Shown here: in pieces, positions 36,886 to 49,741 of the stretch
Layout of the letters: each line of letters begins with the position of its first letter
Numbering within the stretch: position 1 is the first letter of the stretch
Assembly (NCBI GenBank): GCA_017562135.1
Contig: QEYB01001296.1
Span: forward strand, 434,001 to 498,000
Source: Dipylidium caninum
Taxonomy: Eukaryota > Platyhelminthes > Cestoda > Cyclophyllidea > Dipylidiidae
Length of the DNA: 64,000 nt
Reading direction: 5' to 3'
Made by a program: the position numbers and the translations under genes
The notes under the pieces: model-generated
What the model was told of the DNA's origin: nothing
The model's input: the letters and a program-made list of their open reading frames with translations, nothing else
Database searches by the model: none

Positions 36886-38730
36886 ATGCATATTCCACAA
36901 TAAGCTTCTCTGGTTGTGGATATATTTTCTGTGCTTTCTAGAAGCTGCTGTTTAAATGCTTCTGTGAGAACAATATTTGTCGCCTGATTCCAAAATGGAA
37001 AACAAAAGGCCTATTCTTAGACTCTCGCCTCAAAGACTTGGTGCCCAACTCGTCTGTCGTGTCTAGCCAATAATCTCGAGAAAGCACTACTACTGGCCGT
37101 TCATTCCCGGCCAACGCCGTGATGACGACCAGAATGGTGCCCTTACTTGCTCCTTCTTTCGCATTAACCGGTGTTTTCACTTGCAACAAGGAAATGGACT
37201 CGGGTCAAACATAACTTCAGCTTTTCTTTCATGGTTAAGGCAAACGTCGCTTCCTTCATAACTTACTGGCTCTGGACCTACGGTGCGAATATTGCTTATG
37301 GAGGTGGTGAAGGCCATCCATGTATGAGAGGGAAATTTCGACTTCAATCATCCTAAGCAGACTCGTCTGCAAACCCTAATCTTCCTTGGCCTTCCTAGGC
37401 AAGCACAACGGTGGTCGACAGAACAGCAGTTAGCGTTGAGAGAAGGCGCGTGAGTCAGTGAAAGACAACCCAACCCGACCCTTAGCCAAGCCGCAGAACA
37501 CCCGGAGACCTCCCATCTTACGCATGACTTGCACCGGTAAGTGTCGTCGACGCAGGGAACCACCATCTGGGGGCGGCTGATACGGCTTTTTTAATCGGCC
37601 CTTTCCTTTCCAGTAAACCCACATCCGTGGGACTCTGTAAAAAGAGCCGCATAAGTTGCCTGTTTATTCGTACAATATCCGTATCGAGGACTGTAAATGA
37701 GTACACCTTTTAACACGATTTACCATAGCAACAACAACACCGTCTCCTTCAACCCTCTCCCAATCACCATTACAGGTCGACTCTGTTAGCCGGACACGTG
37801 GCGCCCGCTGGAACTCGTGCGCCTGCCAACCGGAGGGGAATAGGGGAGGTTGGCGTGGAGTTTGACTCTCCGCTCAATTAGTTATCATGAGATGAAATGG
37901 TGAACAGCGGAGAGGAGATAGGAAAGAATTTGTACACGTGGCCACACACGAGAGCACCTATCGAGCTCTCGATGTTGGCCTGAATAAGAACTTTTGAGCA
38001 TGTCTGTAGGCTCCACCGCTGGATGGGCCTCCTCCCTAAAATGGTGCTTTTTTGTGGAACTTGGAAAAACACCATTTAGAAACGGAAAATATGTCTTTCC
38101 ATTATCCATATGAGTGCGTTTTTATCATTGTTATGTTGTTGTTCTATACTAAATATGTAAACCACCTTTGTCCCATGGATTCACAAAACCTTTCCTCATT
38201 CCAAGTTTTCAAGCTCCTCGACAAACTTGCGCATATTTGAAAGAAGAGAGGCCACAAGATAACGCTTCTGATTGAGTAGGGGGGGGGGGGCAAATAATCT
38301 TTGAAATCGAAGGATAATTCGTCACTTTGTCTCCCGATAGAACTTTCATGCGGTTGTGTATCAGTGTCGCTATTTTGAATAAAAATTAGTCTGACGAATG
38401 TGATCCAAAGCGGCCTGCAGAGAGGATCAAAGGTAACCTCATTTGAAACAACTGCTTGGCTCCATGCAATAGGACAAATTATTCTATTGCCGAAGATTGG
38501 TAAACCATTCAGAGGGGAGGGGCGCAAAACAAAAAAAGATGGAACACGGATCTGCGGAAAAGGGCAGGTGATTGCGAAAAAAAACTGCATTTGCGAAGAC
38601 TCGCCACCGGACTGTTTCTTTTATCCTGAACACACCTTATATTGTTATTTTCCAACTTCAAACAGGCATTACTAAAGTTTACTTTAATGCGATAAATGGG
38701 ATTATTTAATGGGTCATATGAGCGAAGCAT
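36886..38730. other. upstream region of GCM
   Basis: No gene recognised. It contains a run of about twelve G at 38279-38290. The open frames on both strands do not resemble known proteins. Confidence 0.4.
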
Positions 38731-38734
38731 TTAT

Positions 38735-38830
38735 ATTTCATTGGTCCGCATTAATTATATTCGCGCATGAAAATGGTTGGTTGAGATTAGCCAATCAAAC
38801 GAGGAAGTGTGCATACATATATACACAATG
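38735..38830 (+). promoter_or_regulatory. candidate GCM promoter with CCAAT boxes
   Basis: An inverted CCAAT box (ATTGG) lies near 38739 and a direct CCAAT near 38801, followed by an alternating TATA-like stretch near 38815. The cluster sits 60-150 bases ahead of the GCM start ATG at 38892, a plausible core promoter distance. The assignment rests on motif and position only. Confidence 0.4.
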
Positions 38831-38891
38831 TGGCTGTTTGTTAACGAGGACCGTGCGATCTCTCGGCGTTGGACTCGGTGCTTCCCATGTT

Positions 38892-41341
38892 ATGCACTCT
38901 TACGACGAGTTTATGGGATCTCAGTCGTCACCATACGACATCTCTCGCTCCACTTACGAAGGCGGCTATCTCCACCAGCAATGTTCCAGTTCACCTTTCT
39001 ACCCTGTTCTTATCCAACATAGCCAACACCAAACGAAGCATTTCCGGCCAGAGCAGCATTCTCAAATTCTTACCAACAGCAGTACCCGTTCCCAAAAGTC
39101 AGAGCGCCCATCACAGTTTTATGGGGGATATCAGACAACTGAGCATCATTGGCGGACTTCCGACGCCCTTCCAACCTCTATTTCTGAGAGTACGTGCTGG
39201 GACATCAATGACAAGCAACTTCCCAAGGTTAGTTTGCGTGCTCTTATATATGGTTGAATTGCTACCTTGCCACTTCCTAGACTCCGAAGATAGCTGCTTT
39301 TGACGCCTGGCCGGATGGTCATTGTCAGTTTGTTTACCTGAAGACGGCTGGCGATTCCGTCAAGCGGCATACAAGCGGCTGGGCAATGCGGAATACAAAT
39401 AATCACAATAAGCACATACTTAAGAAGAGCTGTCTCGGTGTCTTGCTGTGCGACTCGCCTAATTGTGGTGCCACTCTCCGTCCAGCAATTTGCGATAAGG
39501 CGAGGAAGGGTCAAGAAGGTAGTTGACGTTGAGGCGGCATGTTCATGCCCTCCCGTGGTTTAAATTTTTTTTATTATGCAGGCGACTGCGCTATTCAGTG
39601 GACAGCCTCATGGTGTAGACGAGCACTACCATTTAATGCTGTTAATTCACCACATAGTTAAGTGTCTCGGACGTACCTCCCTCATTTTACTCATTTTGGA
39701 CATACCTCTGTCTTGTCACTGAGTCGAACAAGAATAAACTCTCCGAGGTCTGAGGAGTTGGCATTGAGGTGTCCTGTGCGAGACAGAGGCGGCCAGACGT
39801 GCAACTGTCAATAACGCCCGCGATGCACTCAGCCTCTTCGACCGGATGCTCTATTTTAGCGGGTTCAAACGTGAGTGGGGGCGTCTCGGATGCGGATTTG
39901 CGTTGTTTACAGACTCATTAGGCAAGGGAAGAATCCACGCCGCCCTGGCAGATTATCGATTGCCGTTCTACGGCTCAGGACGCTCCGAGACGTAACACGA
40001 CCGGCCGCACGGCAGGTGCGGATGTTCCTTCAGCCTCCCCCCCCCTCCCCACCCCGCCCCCGCCCGACAGTCTCAGCGGAGCACTGTGCATTCGAAAGGC
40101 ATCCGAAAGGTGACTCTAATCGAGGCGTGTTGTTAGTGGGGCCGGATGTGTGATTGCCGTGTCATCCAACTCCTCCCGGTAATAACACAAGCAGGACGAT
40201 TGAGCGCTTATCCCTGAGCCGTGATTGCATAAAACTCGAACTACCTCTGTGCGGAGAGGGCAAATAAGCCATCTGAGTGAGGGAGTGGCGAGGGCGGGTC
40301 CCACCACACGCGACTGTGAACGTGGCTGACAGCCGCATTGGTGCTTTACTAGCATTAGAAAATTCTATCCCAGGCAGGCATTGCACACGAAAAGGTTGTC
40401 CCGGTCGAGTCCACCTCCATCCGTGTCGCGGCAATGGAGGCTACCCAGTAACCCATTTCTGGCGTGAGGTGGGTGATCTTGTGTTCTTCCAAGCCAAGGG
40501 TATCCACGGTCATATGCGTCCAGACGCCAAGGCTGTCCGCAGTAAACCCAACCGCTCGAAACTGACAAATTCTCCTGCCGCTCGCCAATCTCTTGGGCAC
40601 GCTGAACGTACCATCGCCTCTGGAGAACTATGCTTGCCCGTCCACATCGGTACACCGTCTTTTATATATGCGTGTTATGGACGAATAAAGCTCCCCCCCC
40701 TGTTTCTCACTCACGGTTAGCTGCTCGCCTTCACGCCTACTAATGTCTTCTCGCTAGATCCCTACCTGGGGACCCATCTGCCATCGTATGTAACGGATAA
40801 AAGTGTGACTACGGCGACTACAGCCTCCTACAACACATTTTCCGGGGGCGTAGGCGATGTTAGTGGTGGTTTTAATGGAACTAGCCTGTACAGTGCCTTT
40901 CCTCATTTAACGCCGTCCCTGCCGTCAGTCCCACTTCGACGTCCCGATATGTGCGCCCAAATCTACAGCAGTCAACATCTTCCAAGCAGCTCCACGACGA
41001 CTGGCTCCATTGGTCTGGGTCCGAGCAACAGTTCCTGGTCGGACTTTTCTCTGCAATTCCCCCCCTCCAAAGAAGAAGTTAGTGACTCCTTTCCGTCGAC
41101 TTATCACACGTCCGGACTCGTTTCTGAGTTGTGTCCTCGCACTAACCCCCTGTGCCGCCACCAATGTCAGCAACACCATCATTACCCTCCTCTGAAGGTA
41201 TCAAGTGCGCCTCTGCGAGTCCGCGATGTTTATGGACAATCTTCCATCATCACCCCCTTCTCCCACTCCCTCTATGACAACTCATCTCTTCAATCTTCTG
41301 GTGACTCCAGTCGTTGCAGCTCTAACAGAATGGTCTCATGA
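38892..41341 (+). CDS. gcm: glial cells missing (GCM) family transcription factor
   Basis: Four exons: 38892-39227, 39281-39518, 40374-40649 and 40758-41341. They join in phase to 477 aa. The zinc-binding GCM DNA-binding domain spans residues about 102-245 and is unmistakable: CWDINDKQLPK, FDAWPDGHCQFVY, KRHTSGWAMRNTNNHNKHIL, KKSCLGVLLCD, LRPAICDKARKGQEG, then GYPVTHFWREVGDLVFFQAK. GCM proteins bind ATGCGGGT-type sites and specify glia, blood cells or parathyroid/placental cells in other animals. The first 100 residues are Ser/Gln/His-rich and the last 190 Ser/Thr/Pro-rich, as expected for activation regions. The start was chosen as the first ATG after the CCAAT/TATA-like cluster; upstream in-frame ATGs at 38709 and 38718 would add about 60 residues. 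The large third intron (39519-40373) contains a strong G-quadruplex motif. Confidence 0.92.
40036..40070 (-). other. G-quadruplex-like tract in GCM intron
   Basis: The plus strand has a long series of C runs (lengths three to eight) separated by single A, T or G bases, so the minus strand, which is the GCM template strand, can form a G-quadruplex. It lies roughly 300 bases ahead of the third GCM exon. Confidence 0.6.
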
Positions 41342-44300
41342 TACTGTCTGTAAATACACTGATTTTTCAGTCCGAATACGTAAGCTCCAGAGCATTAAAG
41401 GTTAACCGATCATCTTCCGAATAGAGGATTGAACTCCAGACCAGGAGTTGCCACTTCCCTCATAGTGGCCGTTGCAGCTTCCAGTGAAGTAGTCGGGACC
41501 CAAGATGAATTGGCTTAATATGTAAATAAGGGGTTGAAAGCACTTCAACCGCTTTACTCTGCGTCCCTGTCCGCGTCTCATCTCTGTTACTCAAGCCTCC
41601 CCTGTCAGTGCACGCCAATGTACGCCGATGAATCAGACACCCCAACGTGGTCGAGAATCTCGGAGCATTGCGAAAGGAGTGGGAGCGTACAGGGGATTAC
41701 TATGGAAGAAGGGCGAGTTGTCCGCGCATGCTGTAAGTGAGGTAAAGGCGAGAAGCCCTCTGCTTAAGCAAGCGTAAATTCGGCTATGTGAATGGGTACT
41801 CGTCGGTCTGTTTTGTCAAGATCACATGTGACTATCAGGGAGACGTGAATGAGCACCAGAAGCACCAGTCCGAACCCTCCAGTGCTACCATTTCTTTATA
41901 CAAATTGGTTAGGTGGCAGGAGAAATAACGTCCGCTCTGTTGGTGGACGGCAGAGGATTAGGCGGCTCGTTCAGGGTAGGCACCCCGGTTTCAGTGTTTC
42001 GACAATTTTCGTGCTCTGCGTCCACTACCTGATGGTGAGGGGGAGCCTGGGTTTTCCGGCGCTTTTGCATGTTTTCCTCTCCTGCTGACCGTTGAATGAT
42101 GAGCACTTTCCGAGATTTGCCCCCACTTAACACGACGGCGTCACGCAGACAGACATCCACACTTCTGCTTTGGTAGCTACGCTTTAGAAGCGCCTGCTCA
42201 ACGATGGCCGTGTTAGTCGGGACTAAATACTTACTTACCAGGTGAAGCCAATTTACCCAGACAATCGGTCAGTCCACTGCTAAAGGGCGACATATTTATG
42301 GCGAAGCGAAGAAATGCAGTCTGGACACGCTAGCGCAACCACTGCTTGACGCGCACTCCCGTCCACATCGCCGGTTGACGTTCCAGAGGTCGGACGGTGT
42401 ACTGGGCGGGAGCATGCGGACTGAAGACGGGGCCGACACCTTTGTGGTCGTCGTCGGGACCCAGTCGGATGGTGTGAATGACTCACTCCCCACGCTAAGG
42501 TCACGACGGTTGCCCACATTGTAACTACGGCGTCGTATCGTGCGTTCCGAAGTCACCCAAAACCTGGGAATCATTTATGCGCGCGAGGCTCTTCGCGCGT
42601 TGCCCCGGTCTTACAGGAGCACTCAAGCCTTGAGAATGGCACCAGAAGAATCACCGAAGGGTCTTCAGCAGAAACTCCACTATCTGTGGAAAAGTAGTCA
42701 GGAGACAACCACACTGACGCATTACAAGCCGGCTGCACCCTACGCTGTAGGCAGTGTTGACTGTCGACAAGCCTCAAGGGGAGTGCCGTGCCACCTCTGT
42801 GTTTACTCTGCAAGTCGTCTAGCTGGGCCGCGTATAGCAGAGTTCACCTTGTCAGTGCACTGCACTTTTGTCAGGTAGGCGGTGAACCACCTGAGTATTG
42901 GTGCAAGCGTCAGCCTGTCCCCGCTATCTCGCCTTGACGTGTCAATCAGCATCCCACCGTCAGCCCTGCCCATGCCGCAAGGTCAACCAACCGACCATTC
43001 TCTAGCCGTAGCTCAAGGCACAAAGAACCGCAGCTTGGCAATTGAGTGACCCAAACTAAGAACTCACTGTCGGGACCTTTGCGTAAACCACCACCCACTA
43101 CAAAAGTTCGTTTTAGGAGGTCGCCAAGCGCCTCGACCAACCCAGCGTCCACTTTTCCGGGTCTACTAACATCGCACGGCCACCGCCTGCCAGTACCCCC
43201 ACAGCACCGCCTCCCGGTAAACTCTTACCTGCGCGGTATCAATTTATTGCTACCTTTCCTATATCCTAGTAGAAGTTAAACGCTGAGGTTATTAACTACT
43301 GAAACGACATAGGCGGTATCCTTAACTTTGTTTGGCTGCTGCAAGCAATCGTCCCTCTCTCGTGTCTGCATGGTAAAATATGCGTCGAGACAAGTCAGAG
43401 GTTATCCGCCGACGAAGAATATCGTATGTGGGGACCCAATCGTTTAAGAAATGTGACAATCTCCTCGTGCATACCCGCATTCTATGGACTTCCGTCATGT
43501 CTGGACAAAAAATCCGTCAAATTCCCTTCATTCTTTAACGACATATTTTCAATTGACTGTCTTCTAAATATGCAGTTGCGCGGTTCCTGACCTCTGACAG
43601 GTTTTAAAAACAAAGAAACAGCTAGTTTGTGAGGATCAGACTAGCGGGTTGGCCGAATTTTTGGACTCTGTCGTGACGGGGGGAGTGCCACTTGTTCCAT
43701 TCCATCCACCACCAAGCTGAGGCGGTTCTGCAGCTCCGCCCAGCTCCTTCACCAAAGCAAAGCAGTGTGGTGAGGCCTACACTCTACGTAGCGTTACAGA
43801 ATCATTAGGGTATTGTGCTTGAGAGGTGCCCAACTCTTCGACGGAAGGAATGAGGACAGCGAGATGTGCGCGGTGCACACCTCCGCCCCAGTGGAACTCA
43901 GCAACTGAGTTAGCTTACAGAGGCGGTACCTACTGGTACTGAACACCCACTTCAGGAACAACTACCAGCTCGTGAATTCACTTCGCTCGCGACGACTAGA
44001 TGAATTTATATAGCCCGAAGGTTGCGTATCTCATGTACTTAATCCCACAACTGAAAGTTACACAAGGAGAAGGAACAGAGAGTAAGTGGATTCAAAGTTT
44101 CCTATCGACAATCCCCCAGATCATGAGCTAGACCACGCGATGATGTTGGGCAGCGTAGATGACTGATGTGCAAGGGCTCCTCAGGATGCGCTACAGTCCT
44201 ACGGTGCCCAGCCCCCTATCCTTCACCTTCAGTTCACTTGGAATAAATTTGTCCTCAGGCGCTCATTTGTACACAAAAAACCCATCACGGAACCAATATT

Positions 44301-46910
44301 CACCAATATTCACTGCTTTGCAATACGTAGTACTAACGGCAAGCATATTATCTTGCGTTACGTGCACTTTTGAGGAGTCGGTCAATGACTTGGAGAAAAA
44401 AATTGGGAAATTTACATTCCATTATGGGTGGCTATGACGTGGTAATGAAACAAAACTATTTTTAGCTTACGAGGGTTGAGTCACGTTCCAATAAAAACTG
44501 ATATCTGAACCTAGAATTAGCATTACGAAGGAAGTTGAGTCCACTTGGCAGCGATGAATGAGGGGCTGGAGTCCTGCGCTTGTACTGTGAGTGAACAACA
44601 GAGAACAATATGGTGATGGCTTCAAAACGTGTACACATCTGAATGAATGGGATACCTTAAACGAGCAAATCACTGCTAAAAGTGCTCAGGCCCATCAAGA
44701 TGATCGTAGCAAAGCTCTCCCGGTTAGGTGTAACCTCTTTCCCGTTTTACTTTTCATAAATGAGTCATGCATACCTGAAAAACTCGTGGTCCTCGATGAA
44801 AAGCAAGAATATTCATACTTACTCTCAGCATACGGCGTGCAACCTTCGACCGGGCGTGATTTTAGCCAGGAATAATAATAAATTACCGTGTGAAGACGCA
44901 GTCTTCACGAGAGATGACTGTGTAAACCGAGGAAAAAGTGCCGTCAACCCAAACCACACAAAGGCACCACAACAAACGTTGATAAATGAGAGCAAGCGCA
45001 CATCTCACTCTCCCATTTACTCCCCCCTCGTCATCCACGCCGGAGGGTTAAACTGCAATTAAGTATGCGAAAATATTGTCAAAGGATAATGGCAAATGCT
45101 GCCGCTTTTGCGTAGGGAGGAGACTAAGTCTTTGTCCTCGGTTGCGTCGATTGGTCGGCCGATGTGTGGGTGAGAATGCACGTTTGAGCCTGTGGGATGC
45201 AACGGGGCTAACGGGGATGGTCAATTTTGGAGTGAGAAGGGGCGGCGAAGCGCCATCGCGACGATTCAACCGACGTCATTATTTGCATCGAGACTCAATC
45301 GGAGCTATGGCCTGCACAACTCACCATGCACTGGCGTAACGACATAGCAATCATTTCAAGTGGGCAGCATACCGCCATAAAAGCAGTCATTTCTTGATTA
45401 TTCCTTTGTGATATCATATACTAAAAAACTAATAAATTCTACAAGGAAGCAGAGGCCTTCACCGATGAAGTGGCTCACCTAACATTTTGCACCTGACTCA
45501 CCCACATTTGGCACCCAGTGAGGGTCCGTCACAAAATCCCTCAATTGAATGGGGTTGCAATTACCTAATACTACGCACAAAGGGTTTTAGCCAAATGCGC
45601 TAAGCAAATAGGATAGTTGCGGCTGCTTACAAATAACCAAGGTAAAACACCTTCTTCAAAGCCGTTAACACAAATAACGACTACAAAAAGTGGTTTAGTG
45701 AACAAAAAAGAAAGCTATTAGATGCCAAAATTGACCGGAAAGGCCTACCATGGTTAGAACTACCGCACTTTCTTTTTAAACTAATGAGTAAAATGTTAAA
45801 CCAGACACGGGATAAAACATTTCCCCCAGACCACCCTTTTGGGGCCACTCGCCATTCCATAACCGTAAGGATAAGTTCAGTAAATCCTCATGTTCATTTT
45901 TACGTATTCGTACCAACTGCTTAAGGTCCCACACCTTAGAGGATGACATTCATATTTTAAATCACCTCCAAAGTTCCAAAATGAACAAAGCTCAATTTTA
46001 AACAAATATAACAGATATGGAGCATTTTGATGAAGACTCGCCTGTGATACGAGAGCGTGGAAAAAGCCTCAAGGGGCTCAGCACCTAAATGATTGTCTAC
46101 TCGTTACATTCCAGTAGGCCTGCAAGGTCGACACAGAGGCACAACAGTAGGTCAGTGAGGCCCTTAGGTTCGGCGAACAGAGGAGTAACTTGTTACTAGA
46201 AAAATAACTATGCTAACCTGTTGGTAGGATTAAACTTTCTTAGCGTTAACAGTGACATTGATTAAACTTGTATTAGACTGTAAAAGCAGTCCACGCAGTT
46301 CTAGTTCAACAGAATCCGCAAATTAGAATCGCTGTGTTGAGAACCAAATAACCGGGAAACACAAGTATTACTTCTCAATAAAATTAAAAGATACGTAAGA
46401 ATACCGATACAACTAGTTTAATACGGTTACGTAATATGCATTTTAACACATTATCTTTATCAGCTATAATGTCAATGCGACAAGTTGTCCCTGCCTAGCA
46501 TTAGGACAGTAAAGCAACTTACTGTTCCCGAGTGAATAATCACGATTCCAACATACTGAGAAACGGTCAAACTCTGGAGTTGCGCAACCATTTGTAAAGT
46601 GTAGTTACAGAGGTATGTGTGTCAGAAAATGCGACAAGTTACCTGTATGAAATCAACACAACTCCCATTCGAAATGAACACGCCGTTAACTAACGCAAAA
46701 CACCTGAAACTATTATGGAAATGATTAATTACAGGGGCAGTTAATGATTAATCGGTAGATCTTGGGGAAACCAAAGTAGAGGAAAACTCTTGAACAATAG
46801 TTAGTATTAAAGGAATCTCGAAGTGATTATGCACAATGAGATTTAGCTAGCACAGCAGCTGAGTAGACACGGTAAACCTACAAATATATTTGGATTCGAC
46901 TAACTTTCAG
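41342..46910. other. gene-poor stretch after GCM
   Basis: No gene recognised. From 41.4 to about 45.4 kb the sequence is relatively GC-rich, with many short overlapping frames on both strands. From 45.4 kb on it turns AT-rich and has almost no open frames. I saw no transposase, reverse transcriptase, integrase or terminal repeats, although a decayed element in the GC-rich part cannot be excluded. Confidence 0.4.
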
Positions 46911-47009
46911 ATGGATGAAGACTCCAAACAAATCTTGTCATCGGTAGAGTTTTGGGACTGTATTAACGACGACTATCCATTGAGTATTCCTCAGCTAAAT
47001 ATAAATATA
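46911..47009 (+). CDS. possible first exon of an unknown small gene
   Basis: An ATG sits directly behind a TTTCAG acceptor-like site and opens 33 codons (MDEDSKQILSSVEFWDCIND, then YPLSIPQLN) before a GTATAA donor. The acidic, protein-like composition and the AG-ATG arrangement (shared with the IER3IP1 gene in this window) suggest a real first exon. A TTACAG acceptor at about 47089 could start the next exon, but I could not extend the frame convincingly and recognise no family. Confidence 0.25.
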
Positions 47010-48218
47010 GTATAATGTTGGTTCGTGTGGTATCCTACTGATCTATGGTTAGGAACAAAGGTGGTACCACTAGTTATTTGTGATTACAGGGAAATAACAA
47101 AGCCGCAACTTCAACGAACCCACGGATTTTTCAAATATACCTGTGTATGCGTTGGATGTCGACAAAAAAATAATGTAAAATTAACTCAATTGGTGACAAT
47201 ACCGTAGCTCAGTGATACCACGCTACCAAGGCGAAAAACTATTTAAGCAAAGTTGGTTGATAAACATTATCTTTTTTCTCAGATTAGGCAAACGATACAG
47301 TAACAGACTGTCTCAGAAAATTCCCGCCATGGAAACGGGAAATCAAACGCAAACAAACGATAGACTACAAGTAAAATAAATAATGACATTGTTTAGAGGT
47401 CCAATTTCCCAATAAACTGGATTCTAACTGCAACTCGTTTACCTGAAGGAAAACTGAGATAATCGTATCATGAATCCTTCTACTACGATAGGCGAAGTAC
47501 AAACTACAGTCGGCCACTTGGGGCCATAATTGTTGCGAGGTCACATAAAAATAGCACTCTCACGGCATGAAGTTTCCAACCATTAACCGACGCAACGTCA
47601 CAAGTAGTTTGCATCAAACTTTCTGACACTTTTATCACATCGAGTGAGCCGAAAGCGGAAGTGATCCGTCTTTCCTATTACGCATACGGCACAAAGGTTC
47701 GAGAAGTTGAAAATTAGTGAGTTACGAATCAATAAGTGTAAAACAAAAGAAGTTCAGATTAGCCAGAAACACTCTCAAATACTCCCCAGATTTCTGATTC
47801 ACGGAATAAATTAACCAAAGAATACTAAGACCAAAGAGTGCAGTTAGGAAAAAGCCAAAGGTGAATCAAAGGGATAAAGATATAAATGAGTATAACAGAA
47901 ACAAGAAGTCGACAAGTATTTTACCGGAATTCAAATTATGTACCCGAATCTGATCCAGTTTGCAAGGTATATTAATTGATTATTGAAATCAAAATCCAAA
48001 CGAATCGAACACACCGATATATATGTCAAATAAAAGATAAAGTTTTTACCGAGACTGAATATGCTGAACGAGATAAACCAACAGAAGAAACAGGAAAGCA
48101 TCAATTTTGACTGCATACAAAAAATACTTGCAGAGCACAAACACAAAATGTCAACATTTTCTTGAGGGTGCGTATATTTATCGCCAAATTAATTCATCGA
48201 AGTATACATGGGTTCAAA
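47010..48218. other. AT-rich region downstream of NEDD8
   Basis: Nothing recognisable beyond the tentative exon at its left edge. It should contain the NEDD8 3' untranslated region at its right end. Confidence 0.4.
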
Positions 48219-48458
48219 TCAATACCACCGACCACCTCGTAGAGCAAGAACCAGGTGAAGAACGGAACCGCCCTGAATTTTGTAGTCATTGACGGTCTTT
48301 TCGTCGTTCATTTGCTTTCCGGAGAAAATTAAGCGTTGTTGTGGAGGTGGAATGCCCTCTTTTTCCTCGATTCGCTCTTTTATTCGTTCGATCTTGTCAG
48401 TTTGGTCAATATCAATTTCAATTTCCTTTCCGGTCAAAGTTTTCACTTTGATAAGCAT
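48219..48458 (-). CDS. NEDD8: NEDD8 ubiquitin-like modifier
   Basis: Intronless coding frame of 79 codons plus stop. It begins [16 protein letters not shown] and runs through [20 protein letters not shown] to [10 protein letters not shown], near-identical to animal NEDD8. Ala72 is present, where ubiquitin has Arg, and Gly75-Gly76 form the conjugation end. The Leu8-Ile44-Val70 patch, Gln40 and Lys48 are all kept. NEDD8 is attached to cullins and activates cullin-RING ubiquitin ligases. The tail after Gly76 is only Arg-Trp-Tyr (77-79), to be removed by a processing protease, and differs from the usual Gly/Leu/Arg/Gln-type tail. The frame continues 12 codons upstream to 48494, but the conserved start Met at 48458 fixes the beginning. 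A TTTAG just upstream of the ATG could be a splice site for a leader. Confidence 0.96.
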   Translation of the reverse strand: MLIKVKTLTGKEIEIDIDQTDKIERIKERIEEKEGIPPPQQRLIFSGKQMNDEKTVNDYKIQGGSVLHLVLALRGGRWY

Positions 48459-49741
48459 AACGACTAAATGCGAATTAAGGATCACAAAGCACATCTAGGC
48501 AAAGGTCAAACACTAGGGAATCAGTCTTTGAGTTTTTCTTAGATCTTCCTAAGAGGAATCATCAGAAGGGAAAAACGTATAGAAGTGAGGGAAGTGTTTC
48601 GATAATGAAGCTGATACGGTAATTTGACACTAAGATAGTATGTCGCCAGCACATATAAAATGACAAACAAGTGAATGAAGATTGAATGCCAGTTAGTGTG
48701 CGTTAGTTGAAAACGCAGATATTTATTGATCAGGTAAGGAAAAGAACGCAAGCATATGGTTACTAGTGGAAAATAAAGGACAAGAGCACTTGGATGGAGA
48801 TGTCCGTGCTTTTACTCGCCGTGAATAAAACGCAGCTCTGTTCATTACCCGTGTTTCGGCAAATTGGTATTACTACTGTTAAGCCGTTCTCATAAAAAGG
48901 TCTATACCTTAAGGGAGCATGAAAATCAAAAGTAAACCACACTCACGGGTACGTTCGCAACAGCTACAACGCGCAGCACACACAGGCAGGATTGGATAAA
49001 ATGTGCGGTAAATTTAAGTGCTCTGATAGCTAAGTGGTTTAGGCCAGATGCGCCAAGATAAGACAAAGCAATATTTGTGATGAATCGGGCAGAATATTCA
49101 ACGCCGTCTTCGCTTTCATAATTGCGTTGTTTATTAACAATGCTGATCGCATCACAAGGTTGAAATATCGCTATTTAATTATGAAATTTGTAAGGAGGGT
49201 GCGGCTTTTTTAACATGGACGATAACATTAAGCTTTGAAAACGGCGACGTAACAATGGTCATTAACCAAGGCCCTAAGTTTTCCCACTGGCCCGGGTGTG
49301 CAATCCATTCACGTCAGCTCCGAGTTTTCTCAACTATACCTGGGCGATAAGCGTCAGTTAATGACTGCGGACTCCGCTAACGTCAATCTCTTGCTTTGAA
49401 ACATACGACCTAAACGCCTCCTCGATGTTGTTTTTCCTGCAACTACGTGATTAAGGATTTATTTATTTTAATCATAACGGCCACGATACTACCTTTTTTT
49501 AAAAATTATCAGGAGCAAATTTAATGCATTGTTAAAAAATATACACCAACTTGAAAAAATTAACGGTGCAAAACGATTGTCACTGTGGCTCATCTTTTTC
49601 TTACTTCGATCCAGAGACAGCATTTTTCGCTTGCCTTTTTGCACTTCAGTAAATAAGTTACTTTGTACGAGTTAGTACATCGGGCTTCACGTATTCCGCG
49701 TTTCTCAAAGAACAATCGTCACTTGCTAATATCCATTTCAG
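48459..49741. other. intergenic region between NEDD8 and IER3IP1
   Basis: The two genes are transcribed away from each other, so both promoters should lie here. No other gene was recognised. An AATATCCATTTCAG acceptor-like sequence ends this stretch immediately before the IER3IP1 ATG. Confidence 0.4.

Noticed and set aside
38144..38590. 148-codon minus-strand frame upstream of GCM
   Set aside because: Low-complexity, crosses a poly-G run, with no recognisable domain or splice support.
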